Below the pieces are notes generated by a model. The model made no database searches. It had not been told where the DNA came from and saw only the letters and a program-made list of their open reading frames with translations. This document shows positions 22,269-30,422 of a DNA stretch of 64,000 nucleotides, in pieces. Source of the stretch: a bacterium (GTDB lineage: Bacteria > Myxococcota_A > Bradymonadia > UBA7976 > UBA1532); contig JAUHXC010000014.1 of the NCBI GenBank assembly GCA_030427205.1, positions 1 through 64,000 of the forward strand. The letters run 5' to 3'. Position 1 is the first letter of the stretch. The number at the start of each line of letters is the position of its first letter. The position numbers were made by a program, and so were the translations under genes.

Positions 22269-25017
22269 CGATCACCTCGACGGTCTGGGGGTTGGTGTCC
22301 GGCCGCGGGGAGCGGACCCGACGGAAGGCGGCCGGACGCCGGGAAGGGGCCGCATCAGCCTCAGGGGTCTGCGCAGGCCCTGGCGCTGCGCCGGACCACG
22401 AAGGGTCGTGGCCCGGTGACGGGGCTTTTTCGAGATCGCGTCGAAGAGCCTCACCGAGTTCGCTGAACTGGCCGGTCTCATCGAGCACCCATCCATGCTG
22501 CCAGTTGCCGCCCCGTCCATCGCGCCCGAGCCGGCTCAGGGTGGTCCAGCCCGAAGTGTGGCGCAGCCGCTTTGTCAGGATGTCCGCTGTCGGGATGCGG
22601 TCTGCGTAGCCGACGCCCCGGCTGCGAGTGCGCTCGTACAGGGCCGCGTGCAGTGCGCTGTAGGTGCCCATGAAGCCGACCACGATCGGCCAACGTGCCT
22701 CCGTCGAATCGTGGCGCCGCCGCTTGCGGGCCCACGCGGCGTGGACCGTCAGGCCTCCATCGCTGCCGGCGAAGATCGGCCGCACCGGCACCCGCTCGGT
22801 CTCGACCAGCGGTTGCCACGGCCCGGCCGGGCCGACGTCCACCGCGTTGAAGTCGTCGACGAGCACCCGCAGGCCGCCGCCGATCGGGTCGACGCTGTTG
22901 AGCATCTCGCCCGTCGACTCGCCGAGCACGGCCAGCCAGCGATCGAGCGCCGCCGCGCCGCCGACGCCCCAGCGGGGGTCGAGCTTGGCGATGGCATCCG
23001 CGACCAGCGCCAAGGTGGCCAGGGTCTTGAGCTGCCGGGTCAGCGGGTGCAGGCGATACGGCTCGCGGTATGCCTTGACCAGCTCGACGCCCTCGCCGCC
23101 CATGAGCCGCGGCAGGATCTGCTCGGCCCAGACCACCAGCGCGCCCGATGTCAGCGCACCGCGGACCTCGATCAACTCCGCCGGCGGGTCGTGCTCGTCG
23201 TGCTCGTCGTCGCCGAACTCGTGCACGTCATGGCGGATGAACAGGCTGCGGTTGATCAGCTCGTGGATGCCGCCGCCCTCGATGCTCGTCAGCAGGAACC
23301 ACGCGTCGATCGGCTGCTCGATCGTGTCGGCGTCGGTCTTCAGCTTCATCTTCGGCCGCGTCGAGCCGAGGAAGGCCGTCAGCAGCAGCTGCACCATCTG
23401 CGGGCTGCGCATCGCGGTCTCGGCGTTGTCGATCGCGAAGACCGGCCGCCGCTCCGCCTCCGACATCAAGAACGCCGGCGTCGGGTGGGTGAGCGCCTTC
23501 CGGCTGCCGTAGAACCACGCCTGCACCAGCTCGGCGGCGCACGTCTTCGCCGAGCCGGCGGGGCCCGTCGGCCACAGGATGGGCCGCACGGGTGCGAAGC
23601 GTTTCAGCCGCCGGCCGGCCAGGGCCAGCACACACCACGACACCTCGAGCAGCCGCAGCGCCGGCTCACAGGTCAGCCAGCGGCCCATCCGGTCATAGAG
23701 CAGCCGCGACCACTCGACGGCGGTAGTCGCCCGCCACTCGATGGCCTTCGGCGGCCGGCGAAGCACCAGGGTACGAGCGTTCGGTTCGATGACCACCCGC
23801 CCAGGCCGCGCGATTGCGACCCGGTCCTGTGCGTCGCCGAGCGCCAGCGCCGTGAAGGGCACGCCATCCTCGGTGTCAGACCACAGCCACGGCCGGACGT
23901 GCCGGTTCGGGCGCTTCTGGCCGAACGTGTCGTACCGGGCCGCCGCGCGCACCTGGCTGAGCACCACCTTGCCGGCCCGGGTCTCCTCGTTGAGGTTGGC
24001 CAGCTGCAGGAGCTTCGCCTTGAAGTCCTTCTCGTTCAGCGACATCAGCCGCCGGTCCCAATAGCACCACTCGGAGTCCTGCTCGTCGCACCACGTCTGC
24101 ACACCGTGCATCTCCAGCCATGTCGCGACCAGCGCGCCGAGGTCGAAGTCGGTGCAGGCGGGAGTGATGGTCTCCAGTTCGTTGCCCGAGCGCCGATCCA
24201 GGCGCCAATAGGTCGCCCGAACCGCCACCGACAGCGGCAGCCGGTAGGCCAGCGCCTTCAGCATCGGCACGCCGTGCAACCGGGTCCCCGGCATGCGCTT
24301 CGTCCGCCGCCAGTCCCACTTGCCGGGTGTCTTGACGAGCGGCGCGCTGTCCCACTGCGACCAGCAGGCGGCCGGATCGGTCAGCTGCTGAACGGGGACT
24401 TCGGCGAGCGAGATCCGGACCCGCGCCCAATCCAGCGCCTGGACCAGTTCGTCGCGGAACTGGCTCCACGTCAGCTCCCACGACCGCCCCTTGACGAGCC
24501 CCAGGCTCGACAGCCACTGCCGAGCGGGCGACACCGGCCAAAGCTCGACCGTGCCGGGCGCCATGTCCTTGTCGAACGTGTGGACGGCCTCCTTGATGTC
24601 GGCGAGCAGCTCGCCGACGACGCCGACCGCTGTGACCCCCACGACCACGCCGTGCCCCGCCAGACGGCTCGAACGCTGGGCGACGATGCACTGCGCCAGC
24701 AGGTAGTCATCGGGGCGCACCGCGACGAAGACCGGCTCCTTCGTCGTGCCGTGCAGCACCACGTCGTCGATGCTGCCGAGGATCGGCAGCCGCTTCCCCC
24801 GCCGGCGGGGGATGCCCTCGTCGCCGAGCCCGATGACGTCGACGATCTCGTCGTCGATGCGCAACGGCAATACCAGCCGATGCCCGGACGCGTGCTCCGT
24901 ATCGAGCGCGATCGCGTCTTCGGGCAGCGCCGCCACCGCGGCCGCCGGCCACCCTCTGCGGATCAGGTACTGCCGCGCCGGCGCGCCCTTCTCCGCTCTA
25001 TCCCACACCTTGCTCAC
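22240..25017 (-). CDS. primase/helicase-like replication ATPase, 925 aa
   Basis: GTG start (MSKVWDRAEKGAPARQYLIR) after GGGGGGACA. The N-terminal part (EPVFVAVRPDDYLLAQCIVA) has a Toprim-like look. The ATPase core carries GPAGSAKT (about residues 482-489) and FAIDNAETAM. A C-terminal domain with GPWQPLVETERVPVRPIF and RTRSRGVGYADR follows, then a Pro/Arg-rich tail. Probably the replicative helicase-primase of element B. The element A homolog carries an in-frame amber codon at the equivalent of Glu 646 or so. No packaging-ATPase motif set is seen. Confidence 0.75.
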   Translation of the reverse strand: MSKVWDRAEKGAPARQYLIRRGWPAAAVAALPEDAIALDTEHASGHRLVLPLRIDDEIVDVIGLGDEGIPRRRGKRLPILGSIDDVVLHGTTKEPVFVAVRPDDYLLAQCIVAQRSSRLAGHGVVVGVTAVGVVGELLADIKEAVHTFDKDMAPGTVELWPVSPARQWLSSLGLVKGRSWELTWSQFRDELVQALDWARVRISLAEVPVQQLTDPAACWSQWDSAPLVKTPGKWDWRRTKRMPGTRLHGVPMLKALAYRLPLSVAVRATYWRLDRRSGNELETITPACTDFDLGALVATWLEMHGVQTWCDEQDSEWCYWDRRLMSLNEKDFKAKLLQLANLNEETRAGKVVLSQVRAAARYDTFGQKRPNRHVRPWLWSDTEDGVPFTALALGDAQDRVAIARPGRVVIEPNARTLVLRRPPKAIEWRATTAVEWSRLLYDRMGRWLTCEPALRLLEVSWCVLALAGRRLKRFAPVRPILWPTGPAGSAKTCAAELVQAWFYGSRKALTHPTPAFLMSEAERRPVFAIDNAETAMRSPQMVQLLLTAFLGSTRPKMKLKTDADTIEQPIDAWFLLTSIEGGGIHELINRSLFIRHDVHEFGDDEHDEHDPPAELIEVRGALTSGALVVWAEQILPRLMGGEGVELVKAYREPYRLHPLTRQLKTLATLALVADAIAKLDPRWGVGGAAALDRWLAVLGESTGEMLNSVDPIGGGLRVLVDDFNAVDVGPAGPWQPLVETERVPVRPIFAGSDGGLTVHAAWARKRRRHDSTEARWPIVVGFMGTYSALHAALYERTRSRGVGYADRIPTADILTKRLRHTSGWTTLSRLGRDGRGGNWQHGWVLDETGQFSELGEALRRDLEKAPSPGHDPSWSGAAPGPAQTPEADAAPSRRPAAFRRVRSPRPDTNPQTVEVIDEQEAPHTE

Positions 25018-25034
25018 TGTCCCCCCTGGGTGTT

Positions 25035-25066
25035 GCCCCGCTGCGCCCAGCTGGCCGCAGCGGGGC
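25035..25066. repeat. intergenic B-type palindrome
   Basis: GCCCCGCTG and CAGCGGGGC flank a loop. All 32 bases recur identically inside the copy at 42421-42455, 17 kb away in the late region. Confidence 0.75.
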
Positions 25067-25068
25067 AG

Positions 25069-25596
25069 TCAACCGCCGCCGTGGGCGGCGTCCAACAGCG
25101 CGGTGACCGCCGCGCATCGGTGTCCTGGCGTCCAAGGGCCTTCGCACTCCATGCAGCGCTGCTCGCCGCCACGGCTGACGGGCCAGCCTTCGCACCAGTG
25201 CCCTTCCTCGGTGCTGCCGCACAGCGGGCAGACGCGTTGGACTGGCGTCGCGACCGGCGCCCCGGCTGCAGCCGCCTCGGCGGGCGTCGCGAACAGGTCC
25301 AGGGTGCGGCTGCAGCGCGCCCCGCTGTCGGAGGCCTTCTGCAGCGGGGCGGGCGACGACACCGCCACCACCCGCGTCGCGTCCGCCCAGCATGGCCAGA
25401 GCATCGGCCCAGCGCCCGGAGCCAGCCATACGCAAGGCATGGGTGTCAGCGCGCGCGGCTCGGCGGGCGCGACGGCCAGGCCGATCGCCCCGCAGCGGGT
25501 CTCGACCGCCAACAGCCCGCCGGGCAGCGCGCCGAGGTCGACACCGGCCGCCACGGCCAGCGCCGCGCGAATCTGCTGCAGCGTGTCGAGGCTCAT
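25069..25596 (-). CDS. unknown early protein with C-terminal zinc cluster, 175 aa
   Basis: Begins MSLDTLQQIRAALAVAAGVD; the start overlaps the previous stop (ATGA). The N-terminal half is hydrophobic beta/alpha. The C-terminal half has CPLCGSTEEGHWCEGW and CMECEGPWTPGHRC, a pair of Cys/His clusters typical of zinc fingers. A B-type palindrome lies in frame (25317-25352, PAPLQKASDSGAR). Possibly a nucleic-acid-binding early protein. Confidence 0.6.
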   Translation of the reverse strand: MSLDTLQQIRAALAVAAGVDLGALPGGLLAVETRCGAIGLAVAPAEPRALTPMPCVWLAPGAGPMLWPCWADATRVVAVSSPAPLQKASDSGARCSRTLDLFATPAEAAAAGAPVATPVQRVCPLCGSTEEGHWCEGWPVSRGGEQRCMECEGPWTPGHRCAAVTALLDAAHGGG

Positions 25597-26201
25597 GGGG
25601 TGGGCTCCTGCTGGACGATGTCAGCGCCGTCGGGCGTCCGCACCACGAGGTAGCCGCAGACCTCGCCGAGAGCCTGCTGCAGCAGCTGCATGACCACCGG
25701 CAGGCAGACGTCGGGCACGAAGGCCACGGGCAGGCTCTCCTGCCGTCGGATGGCCTGGCACAGGTCGACGACCTCGCGGGCGCCGTTCGGCCCTTCGATG
25801 GCGCGCGTCATGTAGGGCCGGGTGACGAAGCCCGTCTGACGGGCGGCCAGCTGGGCGACGACGCCGGTGACCGAGAGGTCGGTGCAGTCGAGCCGGCTGA
25901 AGGTGAGCCGCTCGAAGAGGCCCGTGAAGTCCGGATCGAGCCGGACGGTGTCCGAGGTCATCAGCTCGGCCGATGGCAACCCGAACACGAGCGGGGTGGT
26001 CTCGTCGTCTTGCTCGCGGAACACGACAAGCCGTCGAACCTCGTCTTCCCACGCCCTCGGGGCCATCGCCTTGACCACCTTGGCGCGGATGACATTGGCC
26101 GCCCGGTGGTCGTCGTCTTCCGCCGGCACATTGCCGAGGATCCGCGCCAGGACCCGGAGCCAGACCGGCGCGAGGGTGAGCGTCACCTTGCCGTCGCTCA
26201 T
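25593..26201 (-). CDS. unknown early protein, 202 aa
   Basis: Begins MSDGKVTLTLAPVWLRVLAR at 26201, overlapping the upstream stop (ATGA). It contains a strand-helix pattern with conserved-looking VRRLVVFREQDDETTPLVFG and a C-terminal CGYLVVRTPDGADIVQ. No family recognised. Tight coupling on both sides places it in the early operon. Confidence 0.6.
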   Translation of the reverse strand: MSDGKVTLTLAPVWLRVLARILGNVPAEDDDHRAANVIRAKVVKAMAPRAWEDEVRRLVVFREQDDETTPLVFGLPSAELMTSDTVRLDPDFTGLFERLTFSRLDCTDLSVTGVVAQLAARQTGFVTRPYMTRAIEGPNGAREVVDLCQAIRRQESLPVAFVPDVCLPVVMQLLQQALGEVCGYLVVRTPDGADIVQQEPTP

Positions 26202-26719
26202 GACCGGGCCCCGTTGATGATGCGGTACCGGAGCACCTGGCCGTAGTACGGCGCGTCGGGCTTCAGCCACTCATCGAGGTTGGCGATGAGCGACCACTCC
26301 ACCCCCGGCGACTGCTGGATGACTCGGACCACCTCGGCCTTGTCGTCGCAGAGGAAGACCGTCGACCCCTGGCTGCGCAGGGCGGCCTCGGTGACCTCGG
26401 CGTCCGACGACTTGCCCAGCAGCCCGCTGATGAAGACCAGTCGGTGGTTGTGGTCGGCCGGCACCGTCGGTGCGTATCGCCACACTGCCCGTGGCGCCTC
26501 GGGACCAAGCGCGGCCCAATAGCCGTCGAAGACCTCGGCGAGCTGCGCGCCGACGTCGAGGTACTTGATGGCGCTGTCTTCGGGCGGCTCGACGACGATG
26601 AACCGCGGCCGGTCCTCTTCGACGAGCAGCCAGACGAGCTGCTCGAACCAGTACTCGTGGGGGAAGCCGGCCTGACACGCGTCGACCAGGCGCTTCCGAT
26701 CGTAGCTCGGAATCGACAT
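26198..26719 (-). CDS. unknown early protein, 173 aa
   Basis: Begins MSIPSYDRKRLVDACQAGFP. Alpha/beta organisation with HRLVFISGLLGKSSDAEVTE and STVFLCDDKAEVVRVIQQSP suggests a Rossmann-like or nuclease-like fold, but no catalytic signature can be assigned. It is separated from the upstream gene by an intergenic B-type palindrome (26733-26765). Confidence 0.55.
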   Translation of the reverse strand: MSIPSYDRKRLVDACQAGFPHEYWFEQLVWLLVEEDRPRFIVVEPPEDSAIKYLDVGAQLAEVFDGYWAALGPEAPRAVWRYAPTVPADHNHRLVFISGLLGKSSDAEVTEAALRSQGSTVFLCDDKAEVVRVIQQSPGVEWSLIANLDEWLKPDAPYYGQVLRYRIINGARS

Positions 26720-26732
26720 GAGACATCTCCTG

Positions 26733-26765
26733 CCCCGCTGCCCGCAGCTCGCGGCCAGCGGGGCG
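26733..26765. repeat. intergenic B-type palindrome
   Basis: GCCCCGCTG (26733-26741) and CAGCGGGGC (26757-26765) in the 50-bp gap between two early genes. Confidence 0.7.
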
Positions 26766-26769
26766 GTCA

Positions 26770-27228
26770 TCAGAAGGGGACGGGATCGTCGTTGGGTGGC
26801 ACCCACGCGCCCGAGGGCGCGATCGACACGAGATCCGGACCCGGGCAGATGTGCCGGGCGCCGGTCCAATACGGCTGCTCGCAGTCGGCGCAGTGCACGA
26901 CGCACGGGTCGGGGTCCTCGACCGCGACCCGCGCCGCCGGCACCAGCTCCTGCAGCTCGGTGGCCGCGGCGTTGGCCACCCGCTTCGCCCAGCCGCGGCC
27001 CGGGTTCCGCTCGACCTCGACCTGGGAGAGCTCCGCGCCGTCGACGAAGACGTCGAGCCGGATGCGCGTCGAGTCCATCCAGGTCGCCACGAGCGACCAC
27101 CCGGCGTTGGCGCCCTTGACCAGCACCTGCCGCCGGCCGCCGCAGGCGGTGCAGTCGGCGCCGCCGCGCGTCGCCCAGCCGAGGGTATCGAGGGCGCCGC
27201 CGAGCGCTTTGTGGTAGCGATAGCTCAT
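26770..27228 (-). CDS. unknown early protein with two Cys pairs, 152 aa
   Basis: Begins MSYRYHKALGGALDTLGWAT. CTACGGR near residue 25 and CADCEQPYWTGARHIC near 115 are zinc-type clusters. The middle (IRLDVFVDGAELSQVEVERN) loosely parallels the element A 186-aa protein. The C-terminus DDPVPF is acidic-hydrophobic as in SSB tails; the same ending style (DIDPIPF) occurs in element A. Function unknown. Confidence 0.6.
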   Translation of the reverse strand: MSYRYHKALGGALDTLGWATRGGADCTACGGRRQVLVKGANAGWSLVATWMDSTRIRLDVFVDGAELSQVEVERNPGRGWAKRVANAAATELQELVPAARVAVEDPDPCVVHCADCEQPYWTGARHICPGPDLVSIAPSGAWVPPNDDPVPF

Positions 27229-27671
27229 GGCAGTTCCCCGCGTTCAGGGGATTGGGACGACAGCGCATCGACGGCGATCTGCAGCGCCTGCGCCTCACCG
27301 AGCGTGCACCCGAGGTGTTCGCGCATGACCCAGATGAGGGCCTTGGCGACCGTTGGAACGTCATCCGAGCCGCGCGCGATCAGGTTGCGGGCGTAGGCCC
27401 AGGCGAAAGCCTCGAGCATCGCCGACTCGACCTCGGGGCGCGGCAGCGCGACGCCGCGCGCCTTCAGCCGCCCCGAGATGGCGTTCACCGCGCCCAGCGG
27501 TGTGGTGTCGTCTTTCAGCCGCCACCAGAAGTCGCGGGCGACCTCACGGGCGATCGACCGCATCTCGTCGGTCACCTTGGCCGGCGCAGCCGGCGCAGCG
27601 GTGCCCGGGCGCTGCACGGGCGCTGCACGGGCAGCCTCCATGCCCGGGATCGGCAGCTCGGTCTGGGTCAT
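27225..27671 (-). CDS. unknown early protein, 148 aa
   Basis: Begins MTQTELPIPGMEAARAAPVQ, with a Pro/Ala-rich disordered N-terminus of about 35 residues followed by a helical domain (MRSIAREVARDFWWRLKDDT). Both ends overlap neighbours by four bases. No family recognised. Confidence 0.6.
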   Translation of the reverse strand: MTQTELPIPGMEAARAAPVQRPGTAAPAAPAKVTDEMRSIAREVARDFWWRLKDDTTPLGAVNAISGRLKARGVALPRPEVESAMLEAFAWAYARNLIARGSDDVPTVAKALIWVMREHLGCTLGEAQALQIAVDALSSQSPERGELP

Positions 27672-27952
27672 GACGCCAGCCCCATCCGCAGCGCCGCCCG
27701 CTGCTCGTCCACGTGGGGGAAGCACGACCGGCACAGAACAGCGCCGGCCTGGATGGCCGCGAGGTCCGTCCGGTACGGGCTGAGCGTCGCCATCGAGCGC
27801 GACACCGTCCCGCAGCGCGAGAACTGCCTGTCCTCGTCGAAGACATGCAGCTTGCCGTTCGGGCTCTCCGCGAGCATGAAACCGCCGGCGCGGGCCAGCG
27901 CCGCGTGCAGATCGGGGTCGTCATGCGCCCCGCTGGATACTCGAGTTCTCAT
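27668..27952 (-). CDS. unknown early protein, 94 aa
   Basis: Begins MRTRVSSGAHDDPDLHAALA at 27952. It has KLHVFDEDRQFSRCGTVSRS and a late LCRSCFPHVDEQ, so at least three Cys could bind metal. A degenerate B-type palindrome (27925-27960) overlaps its first codons. Ends in overlap with the next gene. Confidence 0.55.
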   Translation of the reverse strand: MRTRVSSGAHDDPDLHAALARAGGFMLAESPNGKLHVFDEDRQFSRCGTVSRSMATLSPYRTDLAAIQAGAVLCRSCFPHVDEQRAALRMGLAS

Positions 27953-28317
27953 CGGGGCGCTCCTTGGAAGGCATCGCCGTGCGTCTCGAGGCAGTAGCCG
28001 ACCTCGCGCATGCTCCAATCGAGCAAGTCAGCCAGGTCAGGATGCTGCTCCGCGGTCAGCGCCCACAGCCGCTCGGCCTCGGCCTCGGCGGCCTCACCGC
28101 GCAGGCCGCGGGCCGCCATATAGCGTTTCATCACCTCGCTCGGGTTCATCGCCTGCCTCTCCTCGCCCCGCGGTGGGGCATTGCATCGCTGCCGCTGCTG
28201 GTCGCACCCATGCCGGCACAGCGCGACATCACAGAAGTCATCCGTCTCGTAGACACACGCCGTCGAGACGCACAGAGCCATCAACGCCAGCCCCATGCTG
28301 GCGAGCAGCCATCGCAT
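27949..28317 (-). CDS. lipoprotein-like early protein, paralog of the element A protein
   Basis: A 122-aa protein with an N-terminal export signal (MRWLLASMGLALMALCVSTA, then C), the Cys-rich block DDFCDVALCRHGCDQQRQRC and a C-terminal domain ending YCLETHGDAFQGAPR. As in element A a second start (28149, MNPSEVMKRYMAARGLRG) has its own site (GGAGAGG), so a cytosolic short form is likely. It is preceded by a long hairpin leader (28333-28413) with the same outer arms as in element A. Function unknown; the dual form is the notable trait. Confidence 0.65.
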   Translation of the reverse strand: MRWLLASMGLALMALCVSTACVYETDDFCDVALCRHGCDQQRQRCNAPPRGEERQAMNPSEVMKRYMAARGLRGEAAEAEAERLWALTAEQHPDLADLLDWSMREVGYCLETHGDAFQGAPR

Positions 28318-28332
28318 CGCTTTCCCCTTTCC

Positions 28333-28413
28333 GGCCGGGCGGCGGCGTTGGCGCCGGAGGACGACGGCGCCTGCGTCTCGGGGGGAGACTGAGGGAGGCG
28401 CCGCCGCCCGGCC
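28333..28413 (-). promoter_or_regulatory. long hairpin leader before the lipoprotein-like gene
   Basis: GGCCGGGCGGCGGCG (28333-28347) and CGCCGCCGCCCGGCC (28399-28413) form a perfect 15-bp stem. Inner stems GTCTC/GAGAC and GGCGCC/GGCGCC are present. The outer arm begins with the same 14 bases as in element A (9751-9822), and the loop again has GTCTCCCCC on the sense strand. Confidence 0.6.
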
Positions 28414-28424
28414 GAAGTGAATCT

Positions 28425-28868
28425 CTAGTGAGCCAGCGCCCGCCGCACCATGGCGGTCAGGTCGGTCAACCTCACACGCACCATGGCACCCTCGGGAGGC
28501 TTCACGGTGATGACGACGCCCAGGCAGCTCGGCGCCCGGGCCACCCAGAAGGCATAGCCATCGACCTGCGCGTCTGGCTCACCCAGACCCAGCGTCGATG
28601 GCTCGACGTCGGCGCCGAACTGCATGATGTGCAGGCCGGCCGTCGTCAGCCGCCACACCTCACCGGGCAGCAGGTCGGGCGGCTGGTTGAGCGCGCCCTC
28701 GGCCTCGGCGATGGCGTGCCCCTTCAACCAGCCCGCGACCGCGCGCGCGCCGCGGTGACGTCGCACATCGAGCGGCTCGATCGCGTCGTAGACCTGGCCT
28801 GCACGATCGAGCTGGCCCACGATGGCGCCCCAGAAGGCCAGCCCCTCGAAGAAATCGTCGGTCATCAT
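28425..28868 (-). CDS. unknown early protein, 147 aa
   Basis: Begins MMTDDFFEGLAFWGAIVGQL. The first half is helical; the second half is a beta-type domain (LHIMQFGADVEPSTLGLGEP; GVVITVKPPEGAMVRVRLTD). No family recognised. It lies just before the hairpin leader of the lipoprotein-like gene. Confidence 0.6.
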   Translation of the reverse strand: MMTDDFFEGLAFWGAIVGQLDRAGQVYDAIEPLDVRRHRGARAVAGWLKGHAIAEAEGALNQPPDLLPGEVWRLTTAGLHIMQFGADVEPSTLGLGEPDAQVDGYAFWVARAPSCLGVVITVKPPEGAMVRVRLTDLTAMVRRALAH

Positions 28869-28883
28869 CCCCCCCGGGAGCGT

Positions 28884-29189
28884 TCAGCCCGCGCCCCGCT
28901 GCGCCGCCGGCGGAGCCAGCGGGACGCGGGAGCGGAGCGGAGAGCGCGTGCGTGGCGCCGGTCGCGCCGGTCGCGGCGGCGGCAGACCGAGCAGCGCGTC
29001 GATCTCGGCCAGCATCCGGTCGAAGTCCGGGCCTGAGACCGTCACCCGGGCCTCGCCCCACGGGCATGCCCGGAGCTGAGCGGCGTAGAATTCGCACATC
29101 AGCAGCGGCGGCCCCGAGACGCGCGTGGCCAGCGCGACGGGTTCGGTGATTCGCGGCGGCGCGCCGGGCGATCGGTGGGTGGCCATCAT
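28884..29189 (-). CDS. unknown early protein, 101 aa
   Basis: Begins MMATHRSPGAPPRITEPVAL; two adjacent ATG codons both overlap the upstream stop. The core AAQLRACPWGEARVTVSGPD is followed by a Pro/Arg-rich tail. A B-type palindrome (28891-28928) encodes most of its last residues (PPAAQRGAG), as if the repeat had supplied the C-terminus. Confidence 0.5.
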   Translation of the reverse strand: MMATHRSPGAPPRITEPVALATRVSGPPLLMCEFYAAQLRACPWGEARVTVSGPDFDRMLAEIDALLGLPPPRPARPAPRTRSPLRSRVPLAPPAAQRGAG

Positions 29190-29398
29190 CGGGTCACCGC
29201 GGCGCGTTCGAGGGCCTCTTCGATGGTGGTGCCGAGATCGTCACGCCGGGCGACGTCTTCGAGCATCGCGATGGTCGTGGGCGACCCGCGGCTCGCTCGC
29301 AGGGCCGCCGCCCGCGCCTTGAGGTCGGCGGCGATCCGGGCGACCTCGGCGGATGTCAGGGCGATCCGGCTCCCGCCCGCGGGCTTCGCGTCGCTCAC
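29186..29398 (-). CDS. unknown early protein, 70 aa
   Basis: Begins MSDAKPAGGSRIALTSAEVA and is almost wholly helical (DLKARAAALRASRGSPTTIA). Overlaps both neighbours by four bases. Short helical early proteins of this type are often regulators or anti-host factors, but nothing specific is seen. Confidence 0.55.
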   Translation of the reverse strand: MSDAKPAGGSRIALTSAEVARIAADLKARAAALRASRGSPTTIAMLEDVARRDDLGTTIEEALERAAVTR

Positions 29399-29730
29399 GC
29401 GGCCTCCTCGGCCGCGGCGGTCGCGGCCAGGGCCTGACGCGCGGCGAGCACCGCCGGATCGTCGCCCGGCCAGATGGGCACGTCGGCGGCGATCGGCGGG
29501 TCGAGGATGTCGTTGACGATGACTCCCAGCGCGCGAATGTCGGGGTCCTTCGCCAGCGCCGACGCGAGCGTGTGGTCGCGCAATGGCTGGCCACTCTTGC
29601 CACCTCGCGCGAAGTTGAGCGCCGAGTTGATGGTGGCCGGCGCGAGCGTAATCCCCTGCCTGGCCAGTCGAGCTGACACTTCGGCTGCTCCCCCACGGAC
29701 GAGTGCGAGTTTTCTGATGTTGCGGGTCAT
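29395..29730 (-). CDS. first leftward early gene of element B (Cro position)
   Basis: A 111-aa protein starting MTRNIRKLALVRGGAAEVSA. ARLARQGITLAPATINSALN looks like a helix-turn-helix, followed by KDPDIRALGVIVNDIL. It is divergent from two tandem repressors and has the same length as the Cro-position gene of element A, although sequence similarity is not evident by eye. Probably an early regulator. Confidence 0.55.
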   Translation of the reverse strand: MTRNIRKLALVRGGAAEVSARLARQGITLAPATINSALNFARGGKSGQPLRDHTLASALAKDPDIRALGVIVNDILDPPIAADVPIWPGDDPAVLAARQALAATAAAEEAA

Positions 29731-29840
29731 CGGCAACTCCACGACAATCGATGGTTTAGTCACCAACAATTCTCGGTGAGCGGCCGATCATTGTCGGTGA
29801 ACGACTAACCAATATCGAATAGTTGATTGGAGCGCAAGCG
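29731..29840. promoter_or_regulatory. divergent control region of element B
   Basis: Inverted arms GGTTTAGTCACCAACAAT (about 29752) and, on the other strand, GGTTAGTCGTTCACCGACAA (about 29790-29811) flank the centre. ATTGTCGGT is shared with the element A control region. These are good operator candidates for the tandem repressors. Confidence 0.55.
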
Positions 29841-30422
29841 TTGCCTCGGCGAAAAATCGAGCCTAGTGAGTTGAGGGCTGAAATTGGTCGAATAATCGAC
29901 GACAGGCGTGGGCAGTTGGGGCTGAATCAGGCAGAGCTGGCCCGCCGTGCCGAAATCGACGCCACATCCATCAGCAAGATGCTGAAGGGCGAGTACACCT
30001 TCTCGGACTACCACTTGGAGGCGTTGGCGAATGCGCTTGAGGTCAACCTCTCGCAGCTGCTGCCAGATGGGCCTCGCCCGATTGAGGCCTCATTGCTCGA
30101 GGCGGTCCGCGCCGGCGAGCCGGGCGCGGCGCTGCACGCCCTGGCCAACGCGCTCGGCCTGACGGGCCGGCAGCTCGTCAGCGCCGCCGGCTTCGCGTCC
30201 GGCAGCCGCCAGCAGATCGAGACCACGGCGGTGAGCTCAGTCGGCTGGGCGGCGGCCACCCTGGCCCGCGAGATCGCCCAGATGGTGAGCGAGCGGCCCG
30301 AGGACGCGATCCGGCTCGTCAGCTACTGGGTGCGCGACGAGGGCATGAAGACGATGCGCGTCCCCCGCGAACAGCTCGAGCCCGGGGCGTCCGACACCGA
30401 TGAGCACGGAGGGTCGCGTTGA
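29841..30422 (+). CDS. XRE-family repressor 1 of element B
   Basis: TTG start at 29841 (MPRRKIEPSELRAEIGRIID), chosen because the tandem paralog starts at a TTG in the same alignment (MTRRKTERSKLRPEI) and GGAG lies about 10 bases upstream. HTH at about residues 27-60 (LGLNQAELARRAEIDATSIS), then NALEVNLSQLLPDGPRP. The C-terminal half is helical without S24 motifs. Probably controls the operators in 29731-29840. Confidence 0.8.
   Translation: MPRRKIEPSELRAEIGRIIDDRRGQLGLNQAELARRAEIDATSISKMLKGEYTFSDYHLEALANALEVNLSQLLPDGPRPIEASLLEAVRAGEPGAALHALANALGLTGRQLVSAAGFASGSRQQIETTAVSSVGWAAATLAREIAQMVSERPEDAIRLVSYWVRDEGMKTMRVPREQLEPGASDTDEHGGSR

Noticed and set aside
22495..25653. Very long rightward open frame opposite the replication ATPase
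   Set aside because: His/Arg/Gln-rich antisense shadow of a conserved ATPase; no family and no start signal.
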